DNA of 54,665 bases from contig CABZHM010000006.1 in NCBI GenBank assembly GCA_902525625.1, positions 1 through 54,665 on the forward strand. The letters run 5' to 3'. Source of the stretch: an uncultured Pelagibacteraceae bacterium. Lineage in GTDB: Bacteria; Pseudomonadota; Alphaproteobacteria; Pelagibacterales; Pelagibacteraceae. Each line of letters starts with the position of its first letter. Position 1 is the first letter of the stretch. The position numbers and the translations under genes are program-made. The notes beneath the pieces were generated by a model that searched no databases, had not been told where the DNA came from, and worked only from the letters and a program-made list of their open reading frames with translations. Below are positions 19,796 through 29,876 of the stretch, piece after piece.

Positions 19796-20664
19796 TTATT
19801 CCTGTTCAAAATATAATTTAAGGTTTCAGATAAATTTTTAGATTTTGTTTTATACTTTTTCAATTTAGAATTAATTTTTAAAAATAATTTATTTGCGTAT
19901 TTAATAGTATTTTTATTACCTAGTAAACTAATAAGAGTTGCTTTACCTTTTTTTTTATCTTTTCCTGTTTCTTTTCCTGCAGCTAAAGGGTTACCATTAT
20001 AATCAATTAGATCATCAGCAACTTGAAATAGTAAACCTATATCGGCACCAATATTTTCAAAATTTTGAATATCTTTATTACTTTTGTTCTTTAATATTAA
20101 TGGTGCTACACAACAAAAGCTAAAAAGCTTTCCAGTTTTTTTTGTTTCCATTTCAATTATTTTTTTTTTTGAGATTTTTTTATGTTCATAGTTAAGATCT
20201 AAATATTGACCACCAGCAATACCAAGATGTCCAGAGCATTCAGAAATTTTATTAATTAATCTATTTTTTGTTTTTTCATTAGCATGCAAATCTTTATGGC
20301 TCAAAATTTCAAACGCCATAGTTAAGAGTGAGTTTCCAGCAAGAACAGCTGTGGACTCTCCAAATTTAATATGAGTAGAAGGCTTACCTCGTCTTATTAA
20401 ATCATTATCCATACATGGCAAATCATCATGAATGAGTGAATAAGCATGAATACATTCTACGGCAGCACCAATAATTATTAAAGATTTATAATTTAAATTG
20501 AATATTAAACCAACATCAACCAGTATTTTTGATCTTATTTTTTTGCCACCCGAAAATAATCCATATTGCATTGGAATAATCAGGTCTGATTTTTTTTGTT
20601 TTTTTATAAAGCTTTTTAAAAAAATATTTGTATCTTTAGCAATTTTATTTAGTTTTTTTTGCAT
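19792..20664 (-). CDS. ispA: Short-chain polyprenyl (farnesyl) diphosphate synthase
   Basis: 290 residues. The first Asp-rich motif is DDLPCMDND (80-88) in the DDxxxxD form typical of bacterial FPP and GGPP synthases. [12 protein letters not shown] (39-50) and [12 protein letters not shown] (second motif) are also present. It supplies FPP to ispB and to undecaprenyl diphosphate synthesis. It lies between xseB (20-base overlap) and dxs (4-base overlap). FPP versus GGPP as product is not certain from sequence. Confidence 0.94.
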   Translation of the reverse strand: MQKKLNKIAKDTNIFLKSFIKKQKKSDLIIPMQYGLFSGGKKIRSKILVDVGLIFNLNYKSLIIIGAAVECIHAYSLIHDDLPCMDNDLIRRGKPSTHIKFGESTAVLAGNSLLTMAFEILSHKDLHANEKTKNRLINKISECSGHLGIAGGQYLDLNYEHKKISKKKIIEMETKKTGKLFSFCCVAPLILKNKSNKDIQNFENIGADIGLLFQVADDLIDYNGNPLAAGKETGKDKKKGKATLISLLGNKNTIKYANKLFLKINSKLKKYKTKSKNLSETLNYILNRNK

Positions 20665-20899
20665 TTATATTAAAGGTTATTTTAGATATTTTTTCTTTAG
20701 TCGTTTTGTTGATATCGATGACTTTTTTTTTAAATTTTTTTTCTATAATATTGTTAAGTTTTATTAAATCTTGATATTTTTCAATTGAATTTTGTAAATC
20801 TTTTTGATTTTCTAAATCCTCAATTATTTTATTAGCCTCAAGAGTTAATTCCTCAAGGGATGAGGGTTCATAATCATTTGGTAAATCTTTATCTTTCAT
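20645..20899 (-). CDS. xseB: Exodeoxyribonuclease VII small subunit
   Basis: 84 residues, mostly charged helix (SLEELTLEANKIIEDLENQ), matching the XseB two-helix fold. It is an accessory subunit that binds XseA; the large subunit is not in this window. Position directly before ispA-dxs is the standard proteobacterial arrangement and strengthens the call. The last 20 bases overlap the start of ispA. Confidence 0.9.
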   Translation of the reverse strand: MKDKDLPNDYEPSSLEELTLEANKIIEDLENQKDLQNSIEKYQDLIKLNNIIEKKFKKKVIDINKTTKEKISKITFNINAKKTK

Positions 20900-20919
20900 A
20901 TATTACTTCCAGATAATAC

Positions 20920-21867
20920 ATGAAAATGAATCTTGCAAATATTAAAAAAGCCAAAAAATTGCTCTTAAAAATGGAATGTATTGGGATACCTACAGAAACA
21001 GTTTATGGTTTAGCAGGTAATGCTTACTCAGACCTAGCTTGTCAAAAAATATATAAACTTAAAAAAAGACCGAAAAATAATCCTCTGATAGTTCATTATT
21101 TTAATATTCATAGATTAAAAAAAGATTGTCATCTGAACAATGACTTTATTAGGTTATATAAAAAATTTTGCCCTGGTCCCCTAACATTTATTCTTAATCT
21201 TAAAAAATCATCAAAAATTTCAAAAATAATTACTAATAAAAGGAATACATTAGCGGTACGATTTCCACGACACTCAGTTACAAGAAAATTACTAAAAATT
21301 TTGGAGTTTCCTTTGGCAGCTCCAAGTGCTAATCCCTCGTCTAGAGTTAGTGCTGTTACATCAGCTGATGTAAAAGAAGATTTTGGAAAAAAAATAAAGT
21401 ATGTGCTTGAGGGTGGAAGATCGTCTATTGGAATAGAATCAACAATTATTGATCTTAGAGAGAAGCCTCAAATCTTAAGATTAGGAGGCTTAAACGTTTC
21501 AAATATTCAGAACATATTAAAAAAAAAAATATCTATAAATATTAACCCTGTAAAAATCTCCTCACCAGGACAATCTAAGCTTCATTACTCACCAGGTATA
21601 CCTATCAGGCTTAATGCAAAGAATATTCGTATGGGTGAAGCATATTTGTTGATAAGAAAGAAAAAAATAAACAGATCAAATTATTATTTTTTATCAAAAA
21701 AAGGTAGCTTAAAAGAAGCTGCAAAAAATTTATATACTACTTTAAGAAAAATTAAAAAAAAGAGATATAGCTCTATTGCGGTATGTAAAATTCCTGATAA
21801 GGGATATGGTAAAACTATTAACGATAGATTATTAAGGGCATCAAGATTCAATGAAAAGACCACTTGA
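20920..21867 (+). CDS. L-threonylcarbamoyladenylate synthase (Sua5/TsaC family)
   Basis: 315 residues. It makes threonylcarbamoyl-AMP for the t6A37 modification of ANN-decoding tRNAs. The YrdC/TsaC domain has GIPTETVYGLAGNAYSD, KKRPKNNPLIVHY and PSANPSSRVSAVT. The length and a C-terminal lobe after KLHYSPGIP (about residues 210-315) show the two-domain Sua5 form rather than the short TsaC. The last 17 bases overlap the ABC ATPase gene that follows. Confidence 0.94.
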   Translation: MKMNLANIKKAKKLLLKMECIGIPTETVYGLAGNAYSDLACQKIYKLKKRPKNNPLIVHYFNIHRLKKDCHLNNDFIRLYKKFCPGPLTFILNLKKSSKISKIITNKRNTLAVRFPRHSVTRKLLKILEFPLAAPSANPSSRVSAVTSADVKEDFGKKIKYVLEGGRSSIGIESTIIDLREKPQILRLGGLNVSNIQNILKKKISININPVKISSPGQSKLHYSPGIPIRLNAKNIRMGEAYLLIRKKKINRSNYYFLSKKGSLKEAAKNLYTTLRKIKKKRYSSIAVCKIPDKGYGKTINDRLLRASRFNEKTT

Positions 21868-22579
21868 AGTAATAGGATTGTCAAAAGCTTACAATATAAA
21901 AGAAGTGGTAAAAGATGTTTCTTTTAAGCTAAATCAAAATGAGATTATAGGAATTCTTGGTCCTAATGGTTGTGGAAAAACTACCACAATAGCTATGATT
22001 TTAGGTTTATTGAAACCATCAAAAGGAAAAGTTTTGGTTAGTGGAGTCGAAATTGAAAATCAACGTGTAGATTTATTAGATCAACTAAACTTTATATCGC
22101 CTTACATAGAATTACCAAAAAAATTAACAGTAAGACAAAATTTGGAAGTTTATGGTAGACTTTATGATGTAAATAAACTTAAAACAAAAATTGACTATCT
22201 CACTGAAAAACTTAGACTTTATGAGTTTATAGATAAATTAACTGGAGATTTGTCATCGGGTCAAAAAAATCGAGTAAGTCTTGCAAAGTCAATAATTAAT
22301 GATCCAAAAGTTTTGCTACTTGATGAACCAACAGCATCTCTTGATCCTGAGACAGGTGATTTTGTCAGGAGTTTTTTAGAGGAATATCAAAAAGAAAATA
22401 AAACCTCAATTCTACTAGCTTCACATAATATGGCAGAGGTAGAGAGGCTGTGTTCTTCCGTTTTAATGATGAATAAAGGATCGATTATTGACGAGGGTAA
22501 ACCAGAAGAATTAATTAAGAAACATGGTAGGAAAAATATGGAAGAAGTTTTTTTAAAACTTACAAGGGAAAAAGTATGA
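21851..22579 (+). CDS. ABC transporter ATP-binding protein (ABC-2 exporter type)
   Basis: 242 residues. Walker A GPNGCGKTT (about 37-45), ABC signature LSSGQKNR, Walker B VLLLDEPTASLDP and the switch His in ASHNMAEVE. It resembles the drug or lipid exporter ATPases paired with ABC-2 permeases (YadG, NodI-like). Its stop overlaps the permease start (ATGA), so the two form one transporter. The substrate cannot be read from the sequence. Confidence 0.93.
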   Translation: MKRPLEVIGLSKAYNIKEVVKDVSFKLNQNEIIGILGPNGCGKTTTIAMILGLLKPSKGKVLVSGVEIENQRVDLLDQLNFISPYIELPKKLTVRQNLEVYGRLYDVNKLKTKIDYLTEKLRLYEFIDKLTGDLSSGQKNRVSLAKSIINDPKVLLLDEPTASLDPETGDFVRSFLEEYQKENKTSILLASHNMAEVERLCSSVLMMNKGSIIDEGKPEELIKKHGRKNMEEVFLKLTREKV

Positions 22580-23367
22580 ACTATAATAAAATGTACGGTC
22601 TTTTCCTCAGACATTATTATTTAATTAAAAGTTCTTTGCCAAGAATTTTAGATTTAATTTATTGGCCAACAATTCAAATAATATTATGGGGTTTTATTTC
22701 AAAGTTTTTTTCAATACATAGTGACTACTATAGTAATACTCTAGGAGTAATTCTAACTTGTGCGATACTTTATGATATTCTTTTTAGATCAAGTATTAGT
22801 TTTAACATGCTATTTTTAGAAGAAATCTGGAGCAGAAATTTCACAAATTTATTTATAGCTCCCCTTAAACTTAAAGAAATAATTGTTTCGTTAATTTTTA
22901 CTGCTTTGATAAGGACTTTAATAGGGTTGGTTCCTGCAATAATACTAACATCTCCACTATTTGGTGTATCAATTTTAAAATTAGGTTTGCCACTTTTATT
23001 TCTATTTCTAAGTTTATATCTTTTTGGAATAACGCTTGGTTTATTTGTAAGTTCAGGGCTAATCAGATTTGGTCCATCCTTTGAAAATATTGCGTGGTCG
23101 TCCTTGTTTTTATTAGCTCCTTTAGGATGCATTTATTATCCAATAGAAATTTTACCAGATTTATTTCAAGTCATTGCGAAGTGTTTACCACTAGTTTATA
23201 TTTTTGATGAAACCAGAAATATACTTTTAAATGGGTCAATTGATTATATAAATTTAAAACAAGCATATTTGTTAAACTTAATCTATTTGATTATCGGAAT
23301 ATTTCTATTTTATTTGTCTTTTTTAAGAGCTCGAATTAAAGGAACATTAATAAATATGGGTGAATAA
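22576..23367 (+). CDS. ABC-2 type transporter permease
   Basis: 263 residues with about six hydrophobic segments. The ABC-2 membrane signature region is around residues 160-200 (GLIRFGPSFENIAW then LAPLGCIYYPIEILP, the usual P-x-x-x-LP element). It is translationally coupled to the ATPase gene through a 4-base overlap. Probably an inner-membrane exporter half that dimerises. Substrate unknown. It ends 1 base before the tRNA-Arg gene on the opposite strand. Confidence 0.92.
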   Translation: MNYNKMYGLFLRHYYLIKSSLPRILDLIYWPTIQIILWGFISKFFSIHSDYYSNTLGVILTCAILYDILFRSSISFNMLFLEEIWSRNFTNLFIAPLKLKEIIVSLIFTALIRTLIGLVPAIILTSPLFGVSILKLGLPLLFLFLSLYLFGITLGLFVSSGLIRFGPSFENIAWSSLFLLAPLGCIYYPIEILPDLFQVIAKCLPLVYIFDETRNILLNGSIDYINLKQAYLLNLIYLIIGIFLFYLSFLRARIKGTLINMGE

Positions 23368-23368
23368 T

Positions 23369-23445
23369 TGGTGCGCCTGCTAGGAGTTGAACCCAGAACC
23401 TCCTGATCCGAAGTCAGGCACTCTATCCAATTGAGCTACAGGCGC
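23369..23445 (-). tRNA. tRNA-Arg, anticodon TCG
   Basis: 77 bases with an encoded CCA end. The acceptor stem GCGCCTG pairs with CAGGCGC, the discriminator base is A. The anticodon stem-loop is CCTGA-CTTCGGA-TCAGG, which places TCG at 34-36 and reads CGA-type Arg codons. The T-loop is TTCAACT, and the D-arm reads GCTC-AATTGGATA-GAGT. It is antisense to the flanking plus-strand operon and lies between the ABC permease and the pseudouridine synthase genes. Confidence 0.96.
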
Positions 23446-23468
23446 AAATAATATTAATATTATATTTT

Positions 23469-24449
23469 ATGAAAAAAAACATTAGTTTTATAGTCGAGGA
23501 AAATGAAAAAAACTTGAGAGTTGATGTTTTAATCAATAGAAGAAATGAGTTAATTAGTAGAACAAGGATTAAAAATTTAATATTACGAGAAAAACTAAAG
23601 TTGAATAATGAAATTATTAAAAGTCCATCAAAAAAAGTCTCAGTTGGTGATTCAATAAAACTACAATTTCTAGAACCAAAAAAGGCATCTCTAAAACCAT
23701 ACAACTTTAAATTAGAAATAATTTATGAAGATAAGGATTTGCTAATAATCAATAAACCTGCTGGTATAATAATGCATCCAGGAGCTGGAAATCATGATAA
23801 AACAATTGTTAATGCATTAATGCAATATGATAAAAACTCCTTGTCAAATATTGGTGATGAGTTAAGACCTGGAATTGTTCATAGAATTGACAAGAATACA
23901 TCTGGTTTAGTTGTAATTGCAAGAAACAACGAAACTCATGAAAATTTATCTAAACAATTTGGTAATCATACAATTATAAGAATTTACCAACTTTTAATAT
24001 GGGGAAAACTAAGACCATCCTCCGGAAAGATTGAAACATTAATAACTCGTAGTTCAAAAAATAGACAACTTATGGCAGTAAGTAATTCTAAAGGTAAAAA
24101 AGCTATAACTAACTATAAAACCCTCGAAATTTTTGAAAATAAAAAAATACCAACCTTGAGTTTAGTTGAATGTAGACTAGAAACTGGAAGAACACATCAA
24201 ATAAGAGTCCACATGAGTTATAAAGGTAACAGTCTAGTAGGTGATGATAAATATAAAAAAAAATATAAAAGATTAAAGAATGTTGATCCAGAAATTCAAA
24301 ATTTAATTATTAATTTTAACCGACAATTTCTTCATGCAAAAACGTTAGGCTTTATACATCCAAGAACTAAAAAATCAGTAATTTTTTCCTCACTTTTGCC
24401 AAACGACCTAAATAATATTTTAAAAAAGCTTAGAAACACTGCAAAATAA
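23469..24449 (+). CDS. rluD: RluD-family 23S rRNA pseudouridine synthase
   Basis: 326 residues. An N-terminal S4 RNA-binding domain (about 15-68, with RTRIKNLILREKLKLNN) is followed by the RluA/RluD catalytic domain, catalytic Asp141 in HRIDKNTSGLVV, and LETGRTHQIRVHM downstream. RluD makes pseudouridines in helix 69 of 23S rRNA. The S4 domain favours RluD or RluC over RluA, but the exact target is inferred. It precedes rpoH by 41 bases. Confidence 0.92.
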   Translation: MKKNISFIVEENEKNLRVDVLINRRNELISRTRIKNLILREKLKLNNEIIKSPSKKVSVGDSIKLQFLEPKKASLKPYNFKLEIIYEDKDLLIINKPAGIIMHPGAGNHDKTIVNALMQYDKNSLSNIGDELRPGIVHRIDKNTSGLVVIARNNETHENLSKQFGNHTIIRIYQLLIWGKLRPSSGKIETLITRSSKNRQLMAVSNSKGKKAITNYKTLEIFENKKIPTLSLVECRLETGRTHQIRVHMSYKGNSLVGDDKYKKKYKRLKNVDPEIQNLIINFNRQFLHAKTLGFIHPRTKKSVIFSSLLPNDLNNILKKLRNTAK

Positions 24450-24490
24450 AATATTGAAAATAAATTATAATTAATTAAATAAGCATCTTA

Positions 24491-25384
24491 ATGAGTGCAA
24501 CTTTTAGTAATAATCTACCAACTCTATCTAATGAAGGTGGTCTATCCGCATACTTAGAGCAAATTAAAAAATTTCCTATGTTGGCTGCTGAAGAAGAATA
24601 TATGCTAGCAAAGAATTGGAAAACAACAGGCAATATTAAAGCTGCAGAAAAATTAGTTACTAGTCATTTAAGATTAGTTGCAAAGATTGCTATGGGATAT
24701 AAAGGTTATGGTCTACCTGTTAATGAGATGATTTCAGAGGGAAATGTAGGCTTGATGCAAGCTGTAAAAAAATTTGAACCAGAGAAAGGTTTTAGATTGG
24801 CAACTTATGCAATGTGGTGGATAAAAGCTTCTATTCAAGAATATATCTTAAGATCATGGAGTCTAGTCAAAATTGGAACTACCACTGCACAAAAAAAATT
24901 ATTTTTTAATTTAAAAAAGATTAAGAATCGAATTGCGCCAGAAACTGAAGGTGATTTAAAAGATGAACATGTAAATCATATCGCTAATAAACTCAATGTA
25001 AGTAGAGATGAAGTAGTTTCAATGAACCGAAGACTTTCTGGTAAAGAATTCTCTCTTAATGCTCAAGTAGGTGAGGATGGTGATGAATGGCAGGACTGGT
25101 TAGAAGACAAAGAGCTTGATCACGATTTAAAATATGCACATCATGAAGAAATGGAACAAAGAAAAGATTTATTAAAAAACTCGATTAAAGTTCTTAATGA
25201 TAGAGAAAGGGAAATTTTATATTCAAGAAGGTTAAGTGATGATCCAACTACTCTAGAAGATTTGAGCAAAAAATATAAGATTAGTAGAGAAAGAGTAAGA
25301 CAAATAGAAAACAAAGCGTTTGAAAAACTTCAAAAACATATGTTGCTTTTGGCTAAGTCAAAAAATCTATTACCTGCAAATTAA
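24491..25384 (+). CDS. rpoH: RNA polymerase sigma factor RpoH (sigma-32, heat shock)
   Basis: 297 residues, the usual size. Region 2 is [41 protein letters not shown] in segments, and region 4 has the helix-turn-helix [21 protein letters not shown]. The WQDWLEDK element after region 3 is characteristic of RpoH rather than RpoD. It directs transcription of chaperone and protease genes, which probably include ftsH and htrA in this window. The 41-base leader is too short for an elaborate RNA thermometer unless it extends into the coding region. It overlaps convergent purA by 4 bases. Confidence 0.95.
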   Translation: MSATFSNNLPTLSNEGGLSAYLEQIKKFPMLAAEEEYMLAKNWKTTGNIKAAEKLVTSHLRLVAKIAMGYKGYGLPVNEMISEGNVGLMQAVKKFEPEKGFRLATYAMWWIKASIQEYILRSWSLVKIGTTTAQKKLFFNLKKIKNRIAPETEGDLKDEHVNHIANKLNVSRDEVVSMNRRLSGKEFSLNAQVGEDGDEWQDWLEDKELDHDLKYAHHEEMEQRKDLLKNSIKVLNDREREILYSRRLSDDPTTLEDLSKKYKISRERVRQIENKAFEKLQKHMLLLAKSKNLLPAN

Positions 25385-26673
25385 ACCTCAAAAGGATTTT
25401 CAATTAAAATAGTATCATCCCTTTCTGGGCTAGTTGAAATACTCGATAATTTTGCACCAATAAAATTCTCTACTGAAAAAATGTACTTTTTTGCATTTTC
25501 AGGTAACTCCTCCATATTTTTTATACCACTTGTAGAAACTTTCCATCCTTGAAATGTTTTATAAATAGGTTTAATTTTTATTTGATCCTCTACAGCTGCA
25601 GGTAAATAATCTAATTTTCTACCATTTAGCTCGTAAGCAACACACATTTTGATTTCATCTAATTCATCTAAAACATCTAATTTTGTTAAAGCAATTGAGT
25701 CTATGCCTGAAATTTTAATTGTTTGTCTGACTAAAACACCGTCGAACCATCCACATCTTCTTTTTCTGCTAGTGACTGTTCCAAATTCTTTTCCCCGCGT
25801 ACCCAATAATTCGCCAATCCCATCTGTTAGTTCTGTCGGGAACGGGCCTTCTCCAACTCTTGTTGTATATGCTTTTGTAATTCCAAGAACATAATTTATC
25901 GAATTAAGTCCACAACCTGTTCCCGTAGCAGCACTTGATGCAACAGTATTTGAAGAAGTCACAAAAGGATAAGTTCCGTGATCAACATCAAGTAAAATAC
26001 CCTGAGCACCCTCAAATAAAATTTTTTTTTTTTGTTTTTTGTATTTATCTATTTTGAGCCACACTGGCTGTGAAAATTTTAATATTTTAGGGGCTATTTT
26101 TAGTAAATCAGATTTAAGCTGATCCTTTTGAAAAATTTTTTTTCCTAAACCTTTTCTAATTGCATTATGATGAACTAATACCGACTCAAGTCTTTGATCT
26201 AAATTTTTTTCAGATCTTAAATCCATAACCCTTATTGATCTTCTTCCAACTTTGTCCTCATATGCAGGCCCAATTCCTCTTCTGGTTGTCCCTATCTTAC
26301 TCTTGCCAGCTGCATCTTCTCTAATTTCATCAATTTCTCGATGAAAAGGCAAAATTAAATTTGCAGATTCTGAAATAATAAAGTTATCTGTATTAACTTC
26401 TACACCTTTAGATTTTATTTCTTGAATTTCCTCCAATAAGGCCCATGGATCCACAACAACACCATTACCAATTATTGATATTTTACCTTTTCTAACTATA
26501 CCTGATGGTAATAATCTTAGTTTATAAGTTACACCATCAATTACAAGAGTATGTCCAGCATTGTGGCCTCCCTGGAATCTTATTACAATATCAGCTTGTT
26601 CAGATAACCAATCAACAATTTTTCCCTTACCTTCATCACCCCATTGAGATCCTACAACGACTATATTCTTCAT
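25381..26673 (-). CDS. purA: Adenylosuccinate synthetase
   Basis: 430 residues, normal length. It makes adenylosuccinate from IMP, aspartate and GTP, the first committed step to AMP. The N-terminal [16 protein letters not shown] contains the catalytic Asp and the GTP loop, then [26 protein letters not shown] and the C-terminal [11 protein letters not shown]. It begins immediately after thiD (sharing the junction base), so glmM-thiD-purA look like one transcript. Confidence 0.97.
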   Translation of the reverse strand: MKNIVVVGSQWGDEGKGKIVDWLSEQADIVIRFQGGHNAGHTLVIDGVTYKLRLLPSGIVRKGKISIIGNGVVVDPWALLEEIQEIKSKGVEVNTDNFIISESANLILPFHREIDEIREDAAGKSKIGTTRRGIGPAYEDKVGRRSIRVMDLRSEKNLDQRLESVLVHHNAIRKGLGKKIFQKDQLKSDLLKIAPKILKFSQPVWLKIDKYKKQKKKILFEGAQGILLDVDHGTYPFVTSSNTVASSAATGTGCGLNSINYVLGITKAYTTRVGEGPFPTELTDGIGELLGTRGKEFGTVTSRKRRCGWFDGVLVRQTIKISGIDSIALTKLDVLDELDEIKMCVAYELNGRKLDYLPAAVEDQIKIKPIYKTFQGWKVSTSGIKNMEELPENAKKYIFSVENFIGAKLSSISTSPERDDTILIENPFEV

Positions 26674-27485
26674 TATATAAATTTCTTATCTACTTTTAAA
26701 GAAATGAGATGGTTAATGGGGCCATGACCTTTTCCATATTTTGGGTTAAATTTAATTGCTGAATTTACATACTTAATACCAAGCTCACAAGATTTCTTTA
26801 CTGTTTTTCCACACGATATAAAAGTTGTTACAGCACTAGATAAGGTACAACCTGTGCCATGAGTATTTTTAGTTTTATAACGCTTACTATCAAAAATTTT
26901 TATATCTTTTTTGTTTATAAAAATATCTCTAACATTTCTGTTTTTTAAATGCCCACCCTTAATCAGTACATTTTTAGCTCCTAATCCTATAAGTTTATTA
27001 GCGGCATAAATCATGTCTTCGTTATTCAAAATTTTTGTTGTTGTCAAAATTTCTGCTTCTGGAATATTAGGAGTTATTAATGACACTTTTTTAATTAATT
27101 TCAATTTTAACAATTGAATTGCTTTACTGTCTATCAATTTAGCTCCGCCTTTTGCAACCATTACCGGATCTAGAATGATTTTTTTTATTTTGATTAAATC
27201 TAAAGCCTTTAAAACTGATCTTATAACTTTGGGAGAGTGCAGCATCCCTATTTTAATCGCGTCAGGTCTTATATCTTTACATGTAAAAATAATTTGATTA
27301 AAAATTTCTCTTGGATCTATTCCTACAATTGATTTTACACCTATAGTGTTCTGTATTGTAACTGCAGTAATAGCTGTCATAGCATAAGATCCAAGGGCGG
27401 TAACAGTTTTTATATCAGCTTGAATACCCGCTCCTCCAGATGAGTCTGATCCTGCAATTATTAAAATTTTTGAGTTTGGCTTCAA
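26673..27485 (-). CDS. thiD: Hydroxymethylpyrimidine/phosphomethylpyrimidine kinase
   Basis: 270 residues. A ribokinase-fold enzyme that phosphorylates HMP and HMP-P in thiamine synthesis. The N-terminal [18 protein letters not shown] is the substrate loop, [11 protein letters not shown] is in the middle, and [12 protein letters not shown] near residue 210 is the catalytic and anion-hole loop. It lies 1 base after glmM and touches purA. There is no room upstream for a TPP riboswitch. The thiamine-phosphate synthase gene is at 46.3 kb; no thiC is present in the window. Confidence 0.95.
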   Translation of the reverse strand: MKPNSKILIIAGSDSSGGAGIQADIKTVTALGSYAMTAITAVTIQNTIGVKSIVGIDPREIFNQIIFTCKDIRPDAIKIGMLHSPKVIRSVLKALDLIKIKKIILDPVMVAKGGAKLIDSKAIQLLKLKLIKKVSLITPNIPEAEILTTTKILNNEDMIYAANKLIGLGAKNVLIKGGHLKNRNVRDIFINKKDIKIFDSKRYKTKNTHGTGCTLSSAVTTFISCGKTVKKSCELGIKYVNSAIKFNPKYGKGHGPINHLISLKVDKKFI

Positions 27486-27486
27486 T

Positions 27487-28818
27487 TTATTTTATTTTTT
27501 TTGATATAATACTAACACATTTAGTTAAAAGTATTTTATTTTCACTTTCTACCATAACTCTTATTTTAGACTCAGTCCCTGATTTTCTGACCAAAATTCT
27601 TCCTTTGTCCTTAATTAATTTTTCCGCAAATTTTATGGTTTTTTTTAATTCTGGTCTATTAATAATATTCTTATCTTTGACATTAATATTTTTTAAAAGC
27701 TGTGGTGTTTTTTCAAATTTATCGAAAAAATCACTTGCCTTTTTTCCCTTCCTTAGAGCAAAAAGAGCTTCTAGAGCCACAAGCAAACCATCTCCTGTAG
27801 TAGCAAATTTACCCAAAATTATGTGACCTGATTGCTCACCACCAAGATTGAATCTATATTTTTGCATTTTTTCCTTAACATATCTGTCGCCAACATTTGC
27901 CCTAATAAACTTTATTCCCTTTGATTTAAAATATTTTTCTAAGCCATAGTTAGACATTAAAGTACCAACTACACCTCCTTTTAACATTTTTTTATTTTTC
28001 CATCTCGTTGCTAAAGCAGCTATAATTTGATCACCATCTATTATATTACTTTTCTCATCACACATTATAACTCTATCAGCATCTCCATCTAAAGATATGC
28101 CAATATGAGCTTTATATTTTTTAACAGCTGATCTAATTTTTCCAGGAAAAGTTGAACCACAACTTTGGTTTATATTTAAACCATTTGGATTTACACCGAT
28201 TGGTATAACTTTAGCTCCAAGTGATTTTAGTAACTCAGGGCCTGCTTTATAACCAGCACCATTAGCACAATCAATAACAATTCTTAATCCCTTTAGATTA
28301 AACTCTTTTGTAAAATTTTTTTTTAATATTTTAATGTATTTTTTTGTGCCAGTTTCCAATCTTTTAACTCGTCCTAATTTTTTAGGTTGAGAAAGATATT
28401 TTGAAATTTTTTTATCTATAAGACACTCAATTTTTTTTTCAATTTTATCTGACAATTTCATTCCATCAGGACCAAATAACTTTAGGCCATTGTCATAGTG
28501 TGGGTTATGGGAAGCTGTAATCATTATTCCCATATTAGCTTTCATTTCTTTTGTGAGCATAGCCAATCCATTTGTCGGTAAAGGCCCAAAGGTATAAACA
28601 TGCATACCGGCCGATGCTAATCCTGAAACAAGGGCAGGTTCAAGTGTATAACCAGATAATCTGGTATCTTTAGCTATTATAGCTATTTGTCTCTTTTTTT
28701 TTTGAGATTTAAAATAAATTCCACTTGCAAGTCCGAATTTAAAAAACATGTCTCCATTTATATATTTACTGTTAACAGCTCCTCTTATACCATCAGTTCC
28801 AAAGTATTTATTTGTCAT
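27487..28818 (-). CDS. glmM: Phosphoglucosamine mutase
   Basis: 443 residues, normal length. It converts glucosamine 6-phosphate to the 1-phosphate on the way to UDP-GlcNAc for peptidoglycan and LPS. The phosphoserine is Ser103 in TASHNPHYDNG, the metal loop is DGDADR, the sugar loop GGEQSGH, and the C-terminal phosphate loop RKSGTESKIRVMVE. It shares one base with folP, as in the common ftsH-folP-glmM order. Confidence 0.97.
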   Translation of the reverse strand: MTNKYFGTDGIRGAVNSKYINGDMFFKFGLASGIYFKSQKKKRQIAIIAKDTRLSGYTLEPALVSGLASAGMHVYTFGPLPTNGLAMLTKEMKANMGIMITASHNPHYDNGLKLFGPDGMKLSDKIEKKIECLIDKKISKYLSQPKKLGRVKRLETGTKKYIKILKKNFTKEFNLKGLRIVIDCANGAGYKAGPELLKSLGAKVIPIGVNPNGLNINQSCGSTFPGKIRSAVKKYKAHIGISLDGDADRVIMCDEKSNIIDGDQIIAALATRWKNKKMLKGGVVGTLMSNYGLEKYFKSKGIKFIRANVGDRYVKEKMQKYRFNLGGEQSGHIILGKFATTGDGLLVALEALFALRKGKKASDFFDKFEKTPQLLKNINVKDKNIINRPELKKTIKFAEKLIKDKGRILVRKSGTESKIRVMVESENKILLTKCVSIISKKIK

Positions 28819-29870
28819 TAATTTTTAATTAGCTCACTAAAAACCTTAACTCCTTGAATTATTTCATTCACATCATGAATTCTAAGTATATGTATGCCTT
28901 GCATCATCAAAAATATTGAGGATGCCATTGTTCCACCAATTCTAGTACTACTGTCATTTTTTTTACATATTTCTTTAATAAATCTTTTCCTAGAATTTCC
29001 TACGAGTATAGGAAAACCTAATGAATGGAAAATGGAAATTCCTCTAATTAGATTCATATTATGTTTCAAATTTTTTCCAAATCCAATTCCAGGATCTAAA
29101 ATTATATTATTATGCTTAATACCCTTGGATCTTATTAACTTAATCTTCTGTTCAAAAAAATCGTAAATATCTAATAACTCATTTTTATAATAAGGGTTTT
29201 TTTGCATATTCTCTGGTATCCCTATTGAATGTTGTATTACAAAAGGAATTTTATTTTTTTTTAAAACTGTCAAAGTTTGAGGATCGTAGTTTAATCCAGA
29301 AACATCATTTATTAACTTTACTCCTAATTCAATCCCACTTTGCATAATTTTTGATTTTCTTGTGTCTATAGAAATTGGTATTTTTTTTACAATTAATTTT
29401 AGAATCTTATTAATTCTATTCCACTCATTTTTTTCTTTAACGGGTATCGACCCTGGTCTGGTCGACTCTCCACCGACATCAATTAAATTTGCACCTTTTT
29501 TATACAAATTTATCGCGTGTGCTATACCCTTTTTTCTTGTGTTAAATTTTCCTCCATCTGAAAAACTGTCAGGAGTTAAATTTAATACCCCTAATATATT
29601 TGGAACCTTTTTAAAATTTAAGTTTGCAAAGTTTCTTTTTTTTGAATTAATTTTTTTTAAATCAGAATTTACTTTTTTCCTTAAGTTTTTTGGTAAATTT
29701 TTGATCTGGTTTATGGAAATTTTTTTTTTCGATTTTCTAGTTATGATTTCTACATGATCAAAAGATATTTCATTTATTTGATGTAAGGATATTGATTTCT
29801 TTTTCTTAACTAATTCTTTTGAGAAATTACCGTAGTAGAAATTACACGCTCTAGTGTAATATCTCGTCAT
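28818..29870 (-). CDS. folP: Dihydropteroate synthase with N-terminal extension
   Basis: 350 residues against a usual 270-290. The catalytic barrel begins at about residue 90 (NILGVLNLTPDSFSDGG) and includes DVGGESTRPGS, SIDTRKS, LINDVSGL and DPGIGFGKN. It condenses pABA with the pterin diphosphate. The first 88 or so residues (bases 29607-29870) are Lys-rich, with no motif I recognise. A similar extension beginning MTRYY may exist in other alphaproteobacteria, from memory only. Position ftsH-folP-glmM is the canonical one. Confidence 0.95.
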   Translation of the reverse strand: MTRYYTRACNFYYGNFSKELVKKKKSISLHQINEISFDHVEIITRKSKKKISINQIKNLPKNLRKKVNSDLKKINSKKRNFANLNFKKVPNILGVLNLTPDSFSDGGKFNTRKKGIAHAINLYKKGANLIDVGGESTRPGSIPVKEKNEWNRINKILKLIVKKIPISIDTRKSKIMQSGIELGVKLINDVSGLNYDPQTLTVLKKNKIPFVIQHSIGIPENMQKNPYYKNELLDIYDFFEQKIKLIRSKGIKHNNIILDPGIGFGKNLKHNMNLIRGISIFHSLGFPILVGNSRKRFIKEICKKNDSSTRIGGTMASSIFLMMQGIHILRIHDVNEIIQGVKVFSELIKN

Positions 29871-29876
29871 TATTTA

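Noticed and set aside
24450-24490. RNA thermometer (ROSE-like) before rpoH
   Set aside because: The leader is 41 bases of A/T with no U-rich/GGA hairpin that could mask a Shine-Dalgarno.
26673-27490. TPP riboswitch upstream of thiD
   Set aside because: Only one base separates thiD from glmM, and no THI-box-like sequence is visible.
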